Shown here one piece after another: positions 16,885 to 28,857 of a DNA stretch of 64,000 nucleotides; positions within the stretch are counted from its first letter, which is position 1; each line of letters begins with the position of its first letter. This DNA comes from Rhizomonospora bruguierae (GTDB lineage Bacteria; Actinomycetota; Actinomycetes; Mycobacteriales; Micromonosporaceae), in contig NZ_BBQH01000017.1 in assembly GCF_018397995.1 (NCBI RefSeq), forward strand, positions 1-64,000, given 5' to 3'. Position numbers and translations under genes: made by a program. The notes below the pieces were generated by a model. It made no database searches. It was not told the origin of the DNA and was given only the letters and a program-made list of their open reading frames with translations.

Positions 16885-19800
16885 ATGACCGCGACGCGGC
16901 AGACTCCCGAGGAACGGCGACTTGCGGAGATCCTCGCTGCGGACGACGAGGTGCGGGCGCGGCTTCCACTGCCGGCCGTGGCGGACGCGGTCCGGAGGTC
17001 CACCGGAGCCCTCAGCGAGATCGTTGAGACGATCATGCTCGGGTACGCCGACCGGCCGGCGCTGGCCGAGCGTCCGGTGGCCTCGCCGCGGTCGGGCTCC
17101 GGTGGCTTCGCCGAGCGCCGGGAACCGCGACTGGCCACGGTCTCCTACCGGGAGGTCTGGACGCGCGCCCGGTCGATCAGCACGGCGTGGCAGCACCGTT
17201 CGATGGGCATCCTCCGCCCGGGAGACGTCATCTGCTCGCTGGCGTCGCCCAGCGTCGACTACGCGATCCTGGAACTCGCGACCATCGCCGGCGGCGCCGT
17301 GTCCGTGCCCGTCGCGCCGTCCGCCCCGGCCGCGGAGTGGGTGTCCATCGTCGCCGCGACCCGACCGCGGGTTCTCGCCGTCGGCATCGACCTCGTGGAG
17401 ACCGTCCTGAAGGCGTTGCCGCCCGATCTCCGGCCGCCGTCGCTGATCGTGCTGGGGCAGGGCCGATCGTCGGGTCGGGTCGATCAGGCGGTGCGCGATG
17501 CCCGCACGGCGGTCGACAAACGCACCGGTGTGCACAGCCTGGAGAGCCTGGACCGGATCGGCCGGGACCTGCCGGCGGCGCCACTGCACGTGCCCGCGGC
17601 CAACGCCGAGCAGCTGTCCCAGATCCTCTTCACCTCCGGGACGACCGGCGACCCGAAAGGGGCGATGTTCCCGCGGCACCTGCTGGCCGGCTCCTGGCGT
17701 GGCCTGGCACAGGCGCCGTGGCCGGGTATCGTCCCGCACTACGCGCCGATGAGCCACATCGCCGGCCGCATCGCGCTCGCCGGCACGTTGGCCAGGGGCG
17801 GCACCTGCTGTTTCGTCGGGTCCGGTGACATGGCGACCCTCCTCGAGGACTTCTCGCTGGTCCGCCCGACCGAGCTCGCCGTGGTCCCGCGGGTGTGCGA
17901 GATCCTCCACGAGCGGTTCACCAGTGACGTCGAGGCCAGGATCGCGGGTGGAGCGGCGCGCGAGGACGCGCGGGACCAGGCGGTGATGGAGCTACGTGAT
18001 CGCGTCCTCGGCGGGCGGGTGACCCGGGCGTCCAACGGCAGCGCGCTGCTGAGCGACGAACTGCGATCGTTCATGACGATGCTCCTCGGGGTCCCCCTGC
18101 ACGACGGGTTCGGGACCACCGAAGCGGGCGGACCGATCCTTGTCGACAACCGGATCCTGCGACCGCAGGTCATCGACTACAAGCTCGTCGACGTACCCGA
18201 GCTGGGCTACTTCGGCACCGACCGGCCCTACCCGCGCGGGGAACTACTGGTCAAGACCACAGCCATGATCCCGGGCTACCACGGCCGGCCGGACCTCACC
18301 GCCGCGCTCTTCGACGCCGACGGCTACCTCCGCACCGGGGACGTGATGGCCCAGACCGGGCCGGACGAACTGCGGTTCGTCGACCGCCGCAACAACGTGG
18401 TCAAGTTGGCGCAGGCCGAGTTCGTGAGCGTGGCCAGGATCGAGCAGATCCTGGCCGGCAGCCCGCTGATCCACCAGATCTTCGTCCACGGCCAGAACGG
18501 CCGGGCGTACCTGGTGGCGGTCGTCGTGCCCAGCCGCCAGGCGGTGGAGACCCACCCTGACCCGGCGGCGCTGAAGTCCGCGCTGGCGCGGGAGATCCGT
18601 GCCTGGGGGAGAGCGGCGGACCTGCGGTCCTACGAGATCCCCCGTAGCCTCATCGTCGAGCACGAGCCGTTCAGCGTGGACAACGGACTCCTCACCGGAC
18701 TCGGAAAGGTGCTCCGCGCGAAGGCAAGGGACCGGTTCGACGAGCGACTGGGTTGCCTCTACCGGGATCTGGCCGCCGCGCAGGAGACCGAACTCGCCGC
18801 CGTACGGCACGCGGCCGCCGACCGGACGGTCCTCGACACCGTCGTCCACGCCGTGGGTGCCCTCGTCGGCGACCGCGCGACGCGGCCCGTCCCGGAGATG
18901 CGTTTCGTCGATCTCGGTGGCGACTCGCTGTCCGCGCTCGGCCTGTCGACGCTGCTGTGGGACAGCTACGGCGTCGAGGTTCCGGTGAGCGTGCTCGCCG
19001 GGCCGACGACCTCCCTCCGCGACGTCGCGGACCACATCGAGGCGGCCAGGGTGGCGGGAACGAGCCGGCCGACCGCCCGCTCGGTGCACGGCGCGGTGTC
19101 CACGATCCGCGCCGACGATCTTCGCGCCGACGCCCTGCTCGGCACCGCCACGGCGGCCGCGTGCCCGGCGCCTGCCGACCGCCCGCCTTGCCGGCGCACG
19201 GTGCTGTTGACCGGCGGGAACGGGTTTCTCGGTCGGTTCCTCGCGCTGCACCTGCTGGAAAGACCGGACCGCGAGGTCGTCTGCCTGGTTCGCGGCAGAA
19301 GCGACGAGGACGCGCGCCGACGACTGGAGCAGGCGTTCGACACCGGCGACCCCGGCCTGCTCGACCGGTACCGCGGGCTGGCCGGACACCGGCTCCACGT
19401 CGTCGCCGGAGACGTCGACGACCCGCGGCTCGGGTTGACCGACGAGCGGTGGCCGCGGCTCGCCGAACGGGTGGACACGATCATCCATGCGGCGGCGCAG
19501 GTCAACCACGTCCTTCCCTACGAGCAGTTGTTCGGTCCCAACGTGCGGGGCACCGCCGCCGTCATCGACCTGGCCCTGACGTCGCGGCTCAAGGAGGTCG
19601 TGTTCCTGTCGACCATCGGGATCGCCGACCAGGTGGACGGTGACCTCGGCGAGCAGGACGACATCCGGGTCACGAACCCGACGCGTGCGCTGTCCTCGGC
19701 CTACGCCGCCGGGTACGCCACCAGCAAGTGGGCGGGCGAGGTGCTGCTGCGACACGCCCACGACCGCCATGGTCTCCCGGTCACGGTCTTCCGGTCGGGG

Positions 19801-20388
19801 CTGATCCTGGCGCACCGGCGCTACGTCGGCCAACTGAACCCGCAGGACATGTTCACCCGGCTGATGCTCAGCATCCTGGTCACCGGAGTGGCGCCGGCGT
19901 CCTTCGCCGCGCACCACCGCACCGGGCAGCAAGCCCGATCCGCTGCCTTCGGCGGTGTACCGGTCGACTTCCTGGCGGAGAGCGTGGTGCGGCTGAGCGG
20001 CGCGCACTCCGGCTCCGGCCACCGCACCTACAACGCGATCGACCCCGACCCGCGGGGACCCTCCCTCGACGCCGCCGTGGACTGGCTGATCGACAGCGGC
20101 GTGCCGGTGACGCGGATCGACGACCACTCGGAATGGCTGCGGCGATTCGAGATCGGATTACGCGCCGTACCCGAGCGGATCGCCGCCTTCACGGCGTTGC
20201 CGCTGATCGAGGCATTCCGGCGCCCGACCGCCCCGGCGTCCCCGCCCGCGTCGGCGTCCCGGTTCCGCGCGGCCGTGCAGGACGCCGGAGTGGGTGGCAC
20301 CGGTGTCATTCCGGGCCTGTCCCCGGACCTCGTGTCGAAGTACGTGACCGACCTGGCGGCCTTGGGCCTGAGCGGGGGATCCAGATGA
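16885..20388 (+). CDS. car: Carboxylic acid reductase (A-T-R), embedded in the metallophore operon
   Basis: 1167 residues, the usual length of Nocardia/Mycobacterium carboxylic acid reductases. The adenylation domain has ILFTSGTTGDPKGAMF; the thiolation site is VDLGGDSLSALG (Ser681); the reductase domain has the NADPH loop TGGNGFLGRF (776-785) and the SDR pair Tyr944/Lys948 (YATSK). These enzymes use ATP, a phosphopantetheine arm and NADPH to turn a free carboxylic acid into an aldehyde. GGAGGAA stands 10 bases before the ATG, 63 bases after NRPS 2, and the 3-prime end overlaps the ABC gene by 4 bases, so it belongs to the operon. The substrate is unknown. Salicylate or the hydrolysed aryl-thiazoline acid are the obvious candidates. 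A phosphopantetheinyl transferase is needed but not seen. Confidence 0.9.
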   Translation: MTATRQTPEERRLAEILAADDEVRARLPLPAVADAVRRSTGALSEIVETIMLGYADRPALAERPVASPRSGSGGFAERREPRLATVSYREVWTRARSISTAWQHRSMGILRPGDVICSLASPSVDYAILELATIAGGAVSVPVAPSAPAAEWVSIVAATRPRVLAVGIDLVETVLKALPPDLRPPSLIVLGQGRSSGRVDQAVRDARTAVDKRTGVHSLESLDRIGRDLPAAPLHVPAANAEQLSQILFTSGTTGDPKGAMFPRHLLAGSWRGLAQAPWPGIVPHYAPMSHIAGRIALAGTLARGGTCCFVGSGDMATLLEDFSLVRPTELAVVPRVCEILHERFTSDVEARIAGGAAREDARDQAVMELRDRVLGGRVTRASNGSALLSDELRSFMTMLLGVPLHDGFGTTEAGGPILVDNRILRPQVIDYKLVDVPELGYFGTDRPYPRGELLVKTTAMIPGYHGRPDLTAALFDADGYLRTGDVMAQTGPDELRFVDRRNNVVKLAQAEFVSVARIEQILAGSPLIHQIFVHGQNGRAYLVAVVVPSRQAVETHPDPAALKSALAREIRAWGRAADLRSYEIPRSLIVEHEPFSVDNGLLTGLGKVLRAKARDRFDERLGCLYRDLAAAQETELAAVRHAAADRTVLDTVVHAVGALVGDRATRPVPEMRFVDLGGDSLSALGLSTLLWDSYGVEVPVSVLAGPTTSLRDVADHIEAARVAGTSRPTARSVHGAVSTIRADDLRADALLGTATAAACPAPADRPPCRRTVLLTGGNGFLGRFLALHLLERPDREVVCLVRGRSDEDARRRLEQAFDTGDPGLLDRYRGLAGHRLHVVAGDVDDPRLGLTDERWPRLAERVDTIIHAAAQVNHVLPYEQLFGPNVRGTAAVIDLALTSRLKEVVFLSTIGIADQVDGDLGEQDDIRVTNPTRALSSAYAAGYATSKWAGEVLLRHAHDRHGLPVTVFRSGLILAHRRYVGQLNPQDMFTRLMLSILVTGVAPASFAAHHRTGQQARSAAFGGVPVDFLAESVVRLSGAHSGSGHRTYNAIDPDPRGPSLDAAVDWLIDSGVPVTRIDDHSEWLRRFEIGLRAVPERIAAFTALPLIEAFRRPTAPASPPASASRFRAAVQDAGVGGTGVIPGLSPDLVSKYVTDLAALGLSGGSR

Positions 20389-22187
20389 ACGAGGAACTGA
20401 GCGGGGAACCGAGCGCCCGGGGTTCGTTCTGGCGGCTCGCCGCCGGGGTGCGCGGACAGCTCGTCCTGTCGGGAGTGCTCATGGCTCTCGGAGCGCTCTC
20501 GGGTCTGGTGCCGGTCGCCGCGGCGATGGCGCTCTTCGAAACCCTCGTCCCCGCCCTGGGCGGGAATCCGGGTGCCGCGCACGAGGCGTGGCAGCTGGTC
20601 GGAACCCTGATCGCGGCGTTGGTCGCCGCCCAGCTCCTGGGCATGGCCGGCTACGGCGTCAGTCATCGCGCGGATGCGACGTTGGCCGAGGACATCCGGC
20701 AGCGCCAGGTCACCCACCTGTTGCGGCTGCCGCTGGTCTGGTTCTCCCGCAACGCGTCCGGTCGGGTCAAGAAAGTGGTACAGGACGACCCGCACAAGAT
20801 CCACTACCTGATCGCACACGCCATTCCCGACTTCGTCAACGGCACGGTTCGACCGCTGTCGAGCCTGGTCTTCCTCCTCGTGGTCGATTGGCGGCTCGGA
20901 CTCGTCGCGCTGATCCCGCTCGCGCTGGCGGCGGCGAGCCTCCCGCTGCTCCTGCGCGACGTCACCGCGCGGTACTCCCGCTACAACGCGGGCCTCGCGT
21001 CGCTGGGTGCCGCCGTGGTCGAGTACGTGCGCGGCATCGGCCCGATCAAGGTCTTCGAAGTGGCCGGCAAGGGACACCGGCGCTTCGTCGAGCGGGCAGG
21101 GTGGCATCACCGCTTCTACCGGGAATGGTCGGAGGCGACGGTGCACGGCGCCGCACTCGTGCACGCCTTCACCTCGCCGGTGTTCGCCGCCGTGGTCGGC
21201 TGCGTCGGCGCCACGCTGCTGGTCGTGTTCGCGGGCCTGTCGCCGGTCGTGCTCGTCCCCGCGGTGCTCCTGGCGGGCAACATCGCCGGCCCGCTGGTGC
21301 TGCTGGTCGAGATGCGCGAGTTCATGCGGGAGGCCAACGGCGCCGCCCGCGGGATCGAGTCGTTCTTCGCGCTGCCGCCCATGGCCGCCCCCGACGGCCG
21401 GGTGCCCGACGGGCACGCGGTCGCGATCGAGCGGGTCGATTTCGCCTACGAGCAGGGCGGCGGGCTCGCGCTCGACGGGGTCACGGCACACCTCGCGCCG
21501 GGGACGATGACGGCGCTGGTCGGGGCGTCCGGTTCCGGAAAGTCCACCTTCGCGGCGCTCGTGCCTCGGCTCATCGACGCGGACCGCGGGGCCGTCACGC
21601 TGGGCACGGTCGACACCCGGCAGCTTCCGGCGGAGAGCCTCTACTCCGTGGTCGGTTTCGTGTTCCAGCAACCGTATCTGCTGCGGATGTCCATCCGGGA
21701 CAACATCGCGATGGCGCGACCGGACGCGAGCGACGCCGCCGTTGTCGCCGCGGCGGCGACCGCCCAGATCCACGACCGGATCATGGAGCTGCCGGCGGGC
21801 TACGACACGATTGTCGGCGACGGCGCGTGGCTCTCGGGTGGCGAACGCCAGCGGCTCTCGATCGCGCGAGCCGTGCTGATGGACACCCCGCTGCTTGTGC
21901 TCGACGAGGCCACGGCGTTTGCCGACCCGGACTCGGAGGTCGCGATCCAGCAGGCGCTCGCCGCGCTGACCCGCGGTCGCACCCTGTTGGTGATCGCGCA
22001 TCGGCTGCACACCGTGGCGCACGCCGATCGCATTGTCGTGCTCCACCGCGGCCGGGTCGCGGAGTCGGGCACGCACGACGAACTCATCGCCGCCGACGGC
22101 GGCTACGCCCGGATGTGGGGCGCCTACCAGGCCGCCCGCACGCTCGCACCGCGGTCGTCGGGCGCTACCCAGGGGAGCAAGGAATGA
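20385..22187 (+). CDS. ABC half-transporter 1 (YbtP/YbtQ/Irt-type)
   Basis: 600 residues: an N-terminal six-helix membrane domain (about 20-310) and a C-terminal ATPase with Walker A GASGSGKST, signature LSGGERQRLS, Walker B LLVLDEATAFADP and the H-loop IAHRLH. This is the exporter-fold family that in Yersinia (YbtPQ) and mycobacteria (IrtAB) imports metal-loaded siderophore. The DEATAFADP variant is common among these siderophore transporters. It is translationally coupled to the carboxylic acid reductase and to the second half-transporter, so a heterodimer is expected in the cytoplasmic membrane. Confidence 0.9.
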   Translation: MNEELSGEPSARGSFWRLAAGVRGQLVLSGVLMALGALSGLVPVAAAMALFETLVPALGGNPGAAHEAWQLVGTLIAALVAAQLLGMAGYGVSHRADATLAEDIRQRQVTHLLRLPLVWFSRNASGRVKKVVQDDPHKIHYLIAHAIPDFVNGTVRPLSSLVFLLVVDWRLGLVALIPLALAAASLPLLLRDVTARYSRYNAGLASLGAAVVEYVRGIGPIKVFEVAGKGHRRFVERAGWHHRFYREWSEATVHGAALVHAFTSPVFAAVVGCVGATLLVVFAGLSPVVLVPAVLLAGNIAGPLVLLVEMREFMREANGAARGIESFFALPPMAAPDGRVPDGHAVAIERVDFAYEQGGGLALDGVTAHLAPGTMTALVGASGSGKSTFAALVPRLIDADRGAVTLGTVDTRQLPAESLYSVVGFVFQQPYLLRMSIRDNIAMARPDASDAAVVAAAATAQIHDRIMELPAGYDTIVGDGAWLSGGERQRLSIARAVLMDTPLLVLDEATAFADPDSEVAIQQALAALTRGRTLLVIAHRLHTVAHADRIVVLHRGRVAESGTHDELIAADGGYARMWGAYQAARTLAPRSSGATQGSKE

Positions 22188-23917
22188 TCAGGTTCCTGAT
22201 CCGGATCGGTGACGCTCCCGCGCGCCGGATGCTCGTCGCGTACTGCGTCGTCGTGGCCGGTGCGACGCTGCTGACCTCCGCCGCGTTCGTGACGATCCTC
22301 CCCCTGACGATCGCGCTGCTCTCCGACGAACCGGCCTCGGCGTTGCCGGCGCTGGGGATGCTCGTGGCGTTCGGGCTGGTCGCCGGCTGTCTGGACGTCA
22401 CCGGCACGCTGCTCGGTCAGCGGGCGGGCGCCCGGCTCATCCTGCGGATGCACGAACTGATCGCGGAGCGGGTGGCGCGCCTGCCACTGGGCTGGTTCGA
22501 CGTCGACCGGGCCGGGTCGATCAGCAACGTCACGACGCGAGGTGTCACCTTCGCCGCCAACGCGCCCGAGTCGATGCTCCGGCCGATGCTGTACGGGCTC
22601 GTGCCCCCGTCGATCGTCGGCCTGGTGATGTTCGTGGTCGACTGGCGTCTCGGCCTGAGCTTCCTCCTCGGAGGCGGGGTGGTGGTCGTCGTCTACCGCT
22701 GGGCACTGGCCCGCGACGGGCGGGTCGAGCAGGCCGCCGACGCGCGCGACGAGGACGGCGCCGCGCGCGTGATCGAGTTCGCCGCCGCTCAGCCGGCGGT
22801 CCGCGCGGCCGGACCCGGTTCGCTCGGCGAGCGCAGCGTCCGCGCGGCGCTCGTCGCGCAGCGTGCCGCGACGCGGACCGTGCTGGCCACGCGCGGCCGG
22901 GGCGCGCAGGCGCATACGGCCACCGGGTTCGCGGCGCTGCTGCTCATCGTCGTCGTCGCGGTGGCGCTGGTCGCCGCGGGCCGGGTGGATCCCGCCGAGT
23001 TCGTCGCGGTGATCACGCTGGCCGTGGCGATGAGTGCGATGGTCAGGAACGTTCTGCCCTTCGGCACCGGGGTCGGCATAGCCAACCGGGCGCTCGCCGC
23101 GCTGCGGTCGATCATGGACGCGCCCCTGCCGCCCGAGCCGGAGCATCCCGCGGTCCCCGCCGACTCGTCGATCGAACTCCAGGACGTCCATTTCGGGTAC
23201 ACGCCGGAGCATCCCGTCATCCGCGGGGCGAGTTTCCGCGTCGAGCCGGGCACGACGACCGCGATCGTGGGCCCCTCGGGTTCGGGCAAGACGACGCTCG
23301 CGCGGCTGATCGCACGCTTCTGGGACGTCGACTCCGGCGCGATCCGCATCGGCGGGGCCGACGTGCGCGATCTTGGTACCCGCGCCGTCATGGCACAGGT
23401 GTCGATGGTGTTCCAGGACGTCTACCTCTTCGAGGACACCCTGATGGAAAACATCCGGCTGGGCCGCCCAGGCGCCACCGACGAGGAGGTTTTCGCCGCC
23501 GCCGAGCGGGCCGGGGTCACCGAGATCGCCGAGCGTCTTCCCGACGGGTTCGCCACGCGGGTGGGCGAGAGCGGTGGCACCCTCTCCGGCGGCGAGCGCC
23601 AGCGCGTCTCGATCGCCCGGGCACTGCTGAAGAACGCCTCGATCGTGCTGCTCGACGAGGCGACCGCCGCCGTCGACATCGAGAGCGAGCTGCTGATCCA
23701 GCGCGGGCTCGCCGCGTTGTCGGGCGACAAGTCGCTGGTCGTGATCGCCCACCGGCTGCAGACCATCCGCCAGGCCGACCAGGTCGTCGTGCTCGACGGG
23801 CGCGGCGGTGTCGAAGCGGTCGGCGACCACGACACGCTGCTGCGGGCGAGCCCGACCTACGGCCGGTTCTGGGCCGAGCGCACCGAGACCACCGGCTGGA
23901 TGATCGAGGCACGTTGA
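22184..23917 (+). CDS. ABC half-transporter 2 (partner of half-transporter 1)
   Basis: 577 residues with the same architecture: membrane domain, then Walker A GPSGSGKTT, signature LSGGERQRVS, Walker B IVLLDEATAAVD, H-loop IAHRLQ. The start ATG overlaps the previous stop (ATGA) and follows GCAAGGA. Both partners keep complete ATPase motifs. Direction of transport (metallophore import or export) cannot be decided from sequence; homology to YbtPQ/IrtAB favours import with metal. Confidence 0.9.
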   Translation: MIRFLIRIGDAPARRMLVAYCVVVAGATLLTSAAFVTILPLTIALLSDEPASALPALGMLVAFGLVAGCLDVTGTLLGQRAGARLILRMHELIAERVARLPLGWFDVDRAGSISNVTTRGVTFAANAPESMLRPMLYGLVPPSIVGLVMFVVDWRLGLSFLLGGGVVVVVYRWALARDGRVEQAADARDEDGAARVIEFAAAQPAVRAAGPGSLGERSVRAALVAQRAATRTVLATRGRGAQAHTATGFAALLLIVVVAVALVAAGRVDPAEFVAVITLAVAMSAMVRNVLPFGTGVGIANRALAALRSIMDAPLPPEPEHPAVPADSSIELQDVHFGYTPEHPVIRGASFRVEPGTTTAIVGPSGSGKTTLARLIARFWDVDSGAIRIGGADVRDLGTRAVMAQVSMVFQDVYLFEDTLMENIRLGRPGATDEEVFAAAERAGVTEIAERLPDGFATRVGESGGTLSGGERQRVSIARALLKNASIVLLDEATAAVDIESELLIQRGLAALSGDKSLVVIAHRLQTIRQADQVVVLDGRGGVEAVGDHDTLLRASPTYGRFWAERTETTGWMIEAR

Positions 23918-23971
23918 TCACCGTGCGGCGTCCCGCCGAACCGGATTCCCACTGAACCAAGGAGGCGCAGC

Positions 23972-27052
<3,081 letters not shown>

Positions 27053-27144
27053 GGGTCTCACCTCCTCGCGCGGTGTCACGGTCAGCTGCAAGTTACAAGC
27101 CCGGGCATCATCCCGTCCAGTCCTCTCCCAGCCATGTGAGGCGC

Positions 27145-27175
27145 TTGACCCGCACGTGGCGTCGGGCTGCATAGT
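27145..27175 (+). promoter_or_regulatory. MerR-type promoter with 19-bp spacer
   Basis: TTGACC (27145-27150) and CATAGT (27170-27175) are separated by 19 bases, the over-long spacer characteristic of MerR-activated promoters. The spacer carries a partial dyad (ACCCGCACGT / GGCGTCGGGC). The GTG of the merR remnant begins 8 bases after the -10 box, which predicts a leaderless transcript. Confidence 0.5.
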
Positions 27176-27182
27176 CGGTCGG

Positions 27183-27242
27183 GTGGACGAGCACTGGACC
27201 GTAGGACGCGTGGCCGAGCTGGGCGGCGTGAGTGTCCGCACG
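27183..27242 (+). pseudogene. MerR-family regulator, N-terminal remnant
   Basis: Only the first 20 codons survive: GTG, then DEHWTVGRVAELGGVSVRT. This is the start of the MerR helix-turn-helix, which normally continues LxxYDExGLL. After Thr the frame turns into Pro/Ala/Thr-rich nonsense, while a different frame becomes the unknown C-terminal fragment that follows. The junction is near 27242. The promoter is still present upstream. It is divergent from rox and may once have been its regulator. Confidence 0.7.
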
Positions 27243-27688
27243 CCGGCTACGGCACCCTCGACTCCCCGGCGTACTACCTGTGGCATGACAGCAAGTGGTG
27301 CGAGATCTTCCAGTACTGGGCCTACAAGGAGGCCGGCCTGACCGTCGACGCGGCTCGCTGGTACGACAAGATGGTGGACAACGGGGTCGACGGGTATCCG
27401 GCGCCGACGACGGACTGGTTCTTTCAGTGGTTCTACCCGATCACCACTAACTACAACGGCGCCACCACACTGAGCAACTACTTCCTGCTGCTGTCGCAGC
27501 ACTACCACCGGTTCAACGGCTGGTACCCCACGACCATGACCATGGGTGAGTTCGTGCACTTCTGGAGCGGCGCGACCGGTGCCAACCAGCTGTCTCGGGC
27601 GCAAACCGCCTTCGGGTGGAACTCGACGTGGCAGGCGGAATTCGACCAGGCGAAGATCGATTTCCCTGGCGTTACCTATACACCGTAG
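27242..27688 (+). pseudogene. C-terminal fragment of an unknown protein
   Basis: An open frame of about 148 codons running from the merR junction to a TAG. It is very aromatic (AYYLWHDSKWCEIFQYWAY, then DWFFQWFYPI and LSQHYHRFNGWYP) and ends KIDFPGVTYTP. Composition suggests the C-terminus of an extracellular or envelope protein; I do not recognise the family. The first in-frame ATG (27371) lies in mid-domain without a ribosome site, so this is more likely a remnant fused to the merR remnant than a gene. A hairpin follows the stop. Confidence 0.55.
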
Positions 27689-27694
27689 CCGTCG

Positions 27695-27730
27695 GGGATG
27701 CCGTCCCCGGGTGTCCGGGGGCGGCATCCC
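27695..27730. terminator. Strong hairpin terminator
   Basis: GGGATGCCG and CCCCGG pair with CCGGGG and CGGCATCCC around a 4-base loop, with one T/G mismatch. The hairpin starts 6 bases after the TAG of the fragment. There is no T-run, which is usual for actinomycetes. Confidence 0.75.
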
Positions 27731-27871
27731 GCTTGGATCCATGGCAGACCGCCGAGCAGGAGCGGGAGTGCGTCTCTGCTGAACTGTCTAGCTGTGCTAC
27801 CACGTACCGCCGGCCCGGGACGGGATCGCCATGACCCATGCCCTTCGCGATGAGGGGAACGGCGCCGTCGG

Positions 27872-28408
27872 TCACGCCGGGACGGGTCGGGGAAGCTTCG
27901 CCACGGAGATGTCGCCTGCCCGTACGGTTCCGTCAGCCACCAGGTAGAACGTCGGGTAGATGCCGGCGGGGAACACCTTCCCGATCGGCCCGTCGAACGG
28001 TTCACGGATCACCGTGGCGACCGACCGCAACTCGTCGACCAGGCGTTGGCTCTCGGCGTTGTCCGGACCAGCGATCACGACCACGGCGGCGGCCGGGGAC
28101 CGTGTCTCGGCCTCCACAAACCGCCTCAGGTCCGGCAGTTGGGCCGCGCACGCCTCGCAGGTGGTGGAGAGCAGGGCCAGCAGTTGCGGCGGGCTCTCCG
28201 CGCTGGTGATCAGCCGGCCGTCGACCGATTCACCGGTGAACGCCGGGAGCGGTGCCCCCACCGGCAGCAACTGTTCGAGGCCGGGACCCGACAGCAGCCT
28301 GTTCACCTGCTTGGTCTGCTCGCCGAGCCGGCGGATCACCGCCAGGACGAGCAGCAGATTGAGCAGACCCAGCAGCCCGACGAGTACGACCGCGGTGGTG
28401 AGGAGCAC
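27872..28408 (-). CDS. MauD/TlpA-like membrane-anchored thiol-disulfide protein
   Basis: 178 residues. One N-terminal membrane helix (LLTTAVVLVGLLGLLNLLLV), then RRLGEQTKQVN, a short linker and a thioredoxin-like domain with TTCEACAAQLPDL (a CxxC active site) on the outer side of the membrane. Helix plus linker plus LPVGAPLPAFTGESVDGR resembles MauD, the disulfide protein for the Cys-rich light chain of methylamine dehydrogenase. GTG start behind GAGAG. It lies 86 bases downstream of the 8-Cys peptide gene in the same direction, so it probably oxidises or isomerises disulfides in that peptide. No MauE-like partner is visible. Confidence 0.75.
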   Translation of the reverse strand: MLLTTAVVLVGLLGLLNLLLVLAVIRRLGEQTKQVNRLLSGPGLEQLLPVGAPLPAFTGESVDGRLITSAESPPQLLALLSTTCEACAAQLPDLRRFVEAETRSPAAAVVVIAGPDNAESQRLVDELRSVATVIREPFDGPIGKVFPAGIYPTFYLVADGTVRAGDISVAKLPRPVPA

Positions 28409-28494
28409 GGCGACTCTCTTTTCGTTCAGAAGGACGAGAGGTTGTGCGGGCCGAGGCGGCGCCGCCTCGGCCCGGCGAAATCAGGAGCGAGACG

Positions 28495-28716
28495 TCACCA
28501 GCAGCAGTCGTAGCACACGATCGCGCAGGTCTTGTCGAAATCGCACTTGCGGTACTGGGCGCTGCGGTCAGCGCTCCAGCGGTAGCAGTAGTAGTTGCAG
28601 CTGCCGACGCGGTCCCGGTAGTAGGCAGTCGTGCAGAAGTCTGCGGCACTCGCGGTGGCCTTGGGTAGCATCACGCCGAGCAACCGGTCGCCGAGCGCGT
28701 TCAGCTTCTTGATCAT
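28495..28716 (-). CDS. 8-Cys small secreted/RiPP-like peptide precursor
   Basis: 73 residues, with AAGGAGG 6 bases before the ATG. The first 24 residues form an amphipathic, non-Sec-like leader (MIKKLNALGDRLLGVMLPKA, then TASA). The rest is an aromatic, Cys-rich core with Cys at 28, 40, 44, 58, 64, 68, 71 and 72, ending CYDCCW. Eight cysteines in 45 residues, seven Tyr and two Trp suggest a compact disulfide-rich or otherwise cross-linked product. The downstream MauD-like redox protein supports disulfide formation. I do not recognise a named family, and no lanthionine or radical-SAM enzyme is adjacent. Confidence 0.7.
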   Translation of the reverse strand: MIKKLNALGDRLLGVMLPKATASAADFCTTAYYRDRVGSCNYYCYRWSADRSAQYRKCDFDKTCAIVCYDCCW

Positions 28717-28813
28717 TCCTGTCCTCCTTATGGGAGACCCGAAGGTGTTTGGGTCTGGCTCTGCCCCCGCTCCCCGGGTCGCGGAACGTTGATCAAGCCT
28801 GGCAATCGCGCCC

Positions 28814-28857
28814 ACTGTTTCGCTACTGTTTCGCTCCCATCTCGCTACCGTTCCTTC
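28814..28857 (-). promoter_or_regulatory. 11-bp tandem repeats upstream of the 8-Cys peptide gene
   Basis: Two perfect copies of AGCGAAACAGT (minus strand; 28814-28824 and 28825-28835) followed by two degenerate copies (28836-28846, 28847-28857). The 11-bp period puts the copies on one face of the helix, as in operators of SARP/OmpR-type activators. They end about 100 bases before the peptide start. No matching activator gene is in the window. Confidence 0.5.

Noticed and set aside
28495-28716. Lanthipeptide precursor
   Set aside because: The core has few Ser/Thr and no LanB/LanM-type gene is nearby; disulfide chemistry is more plausible.
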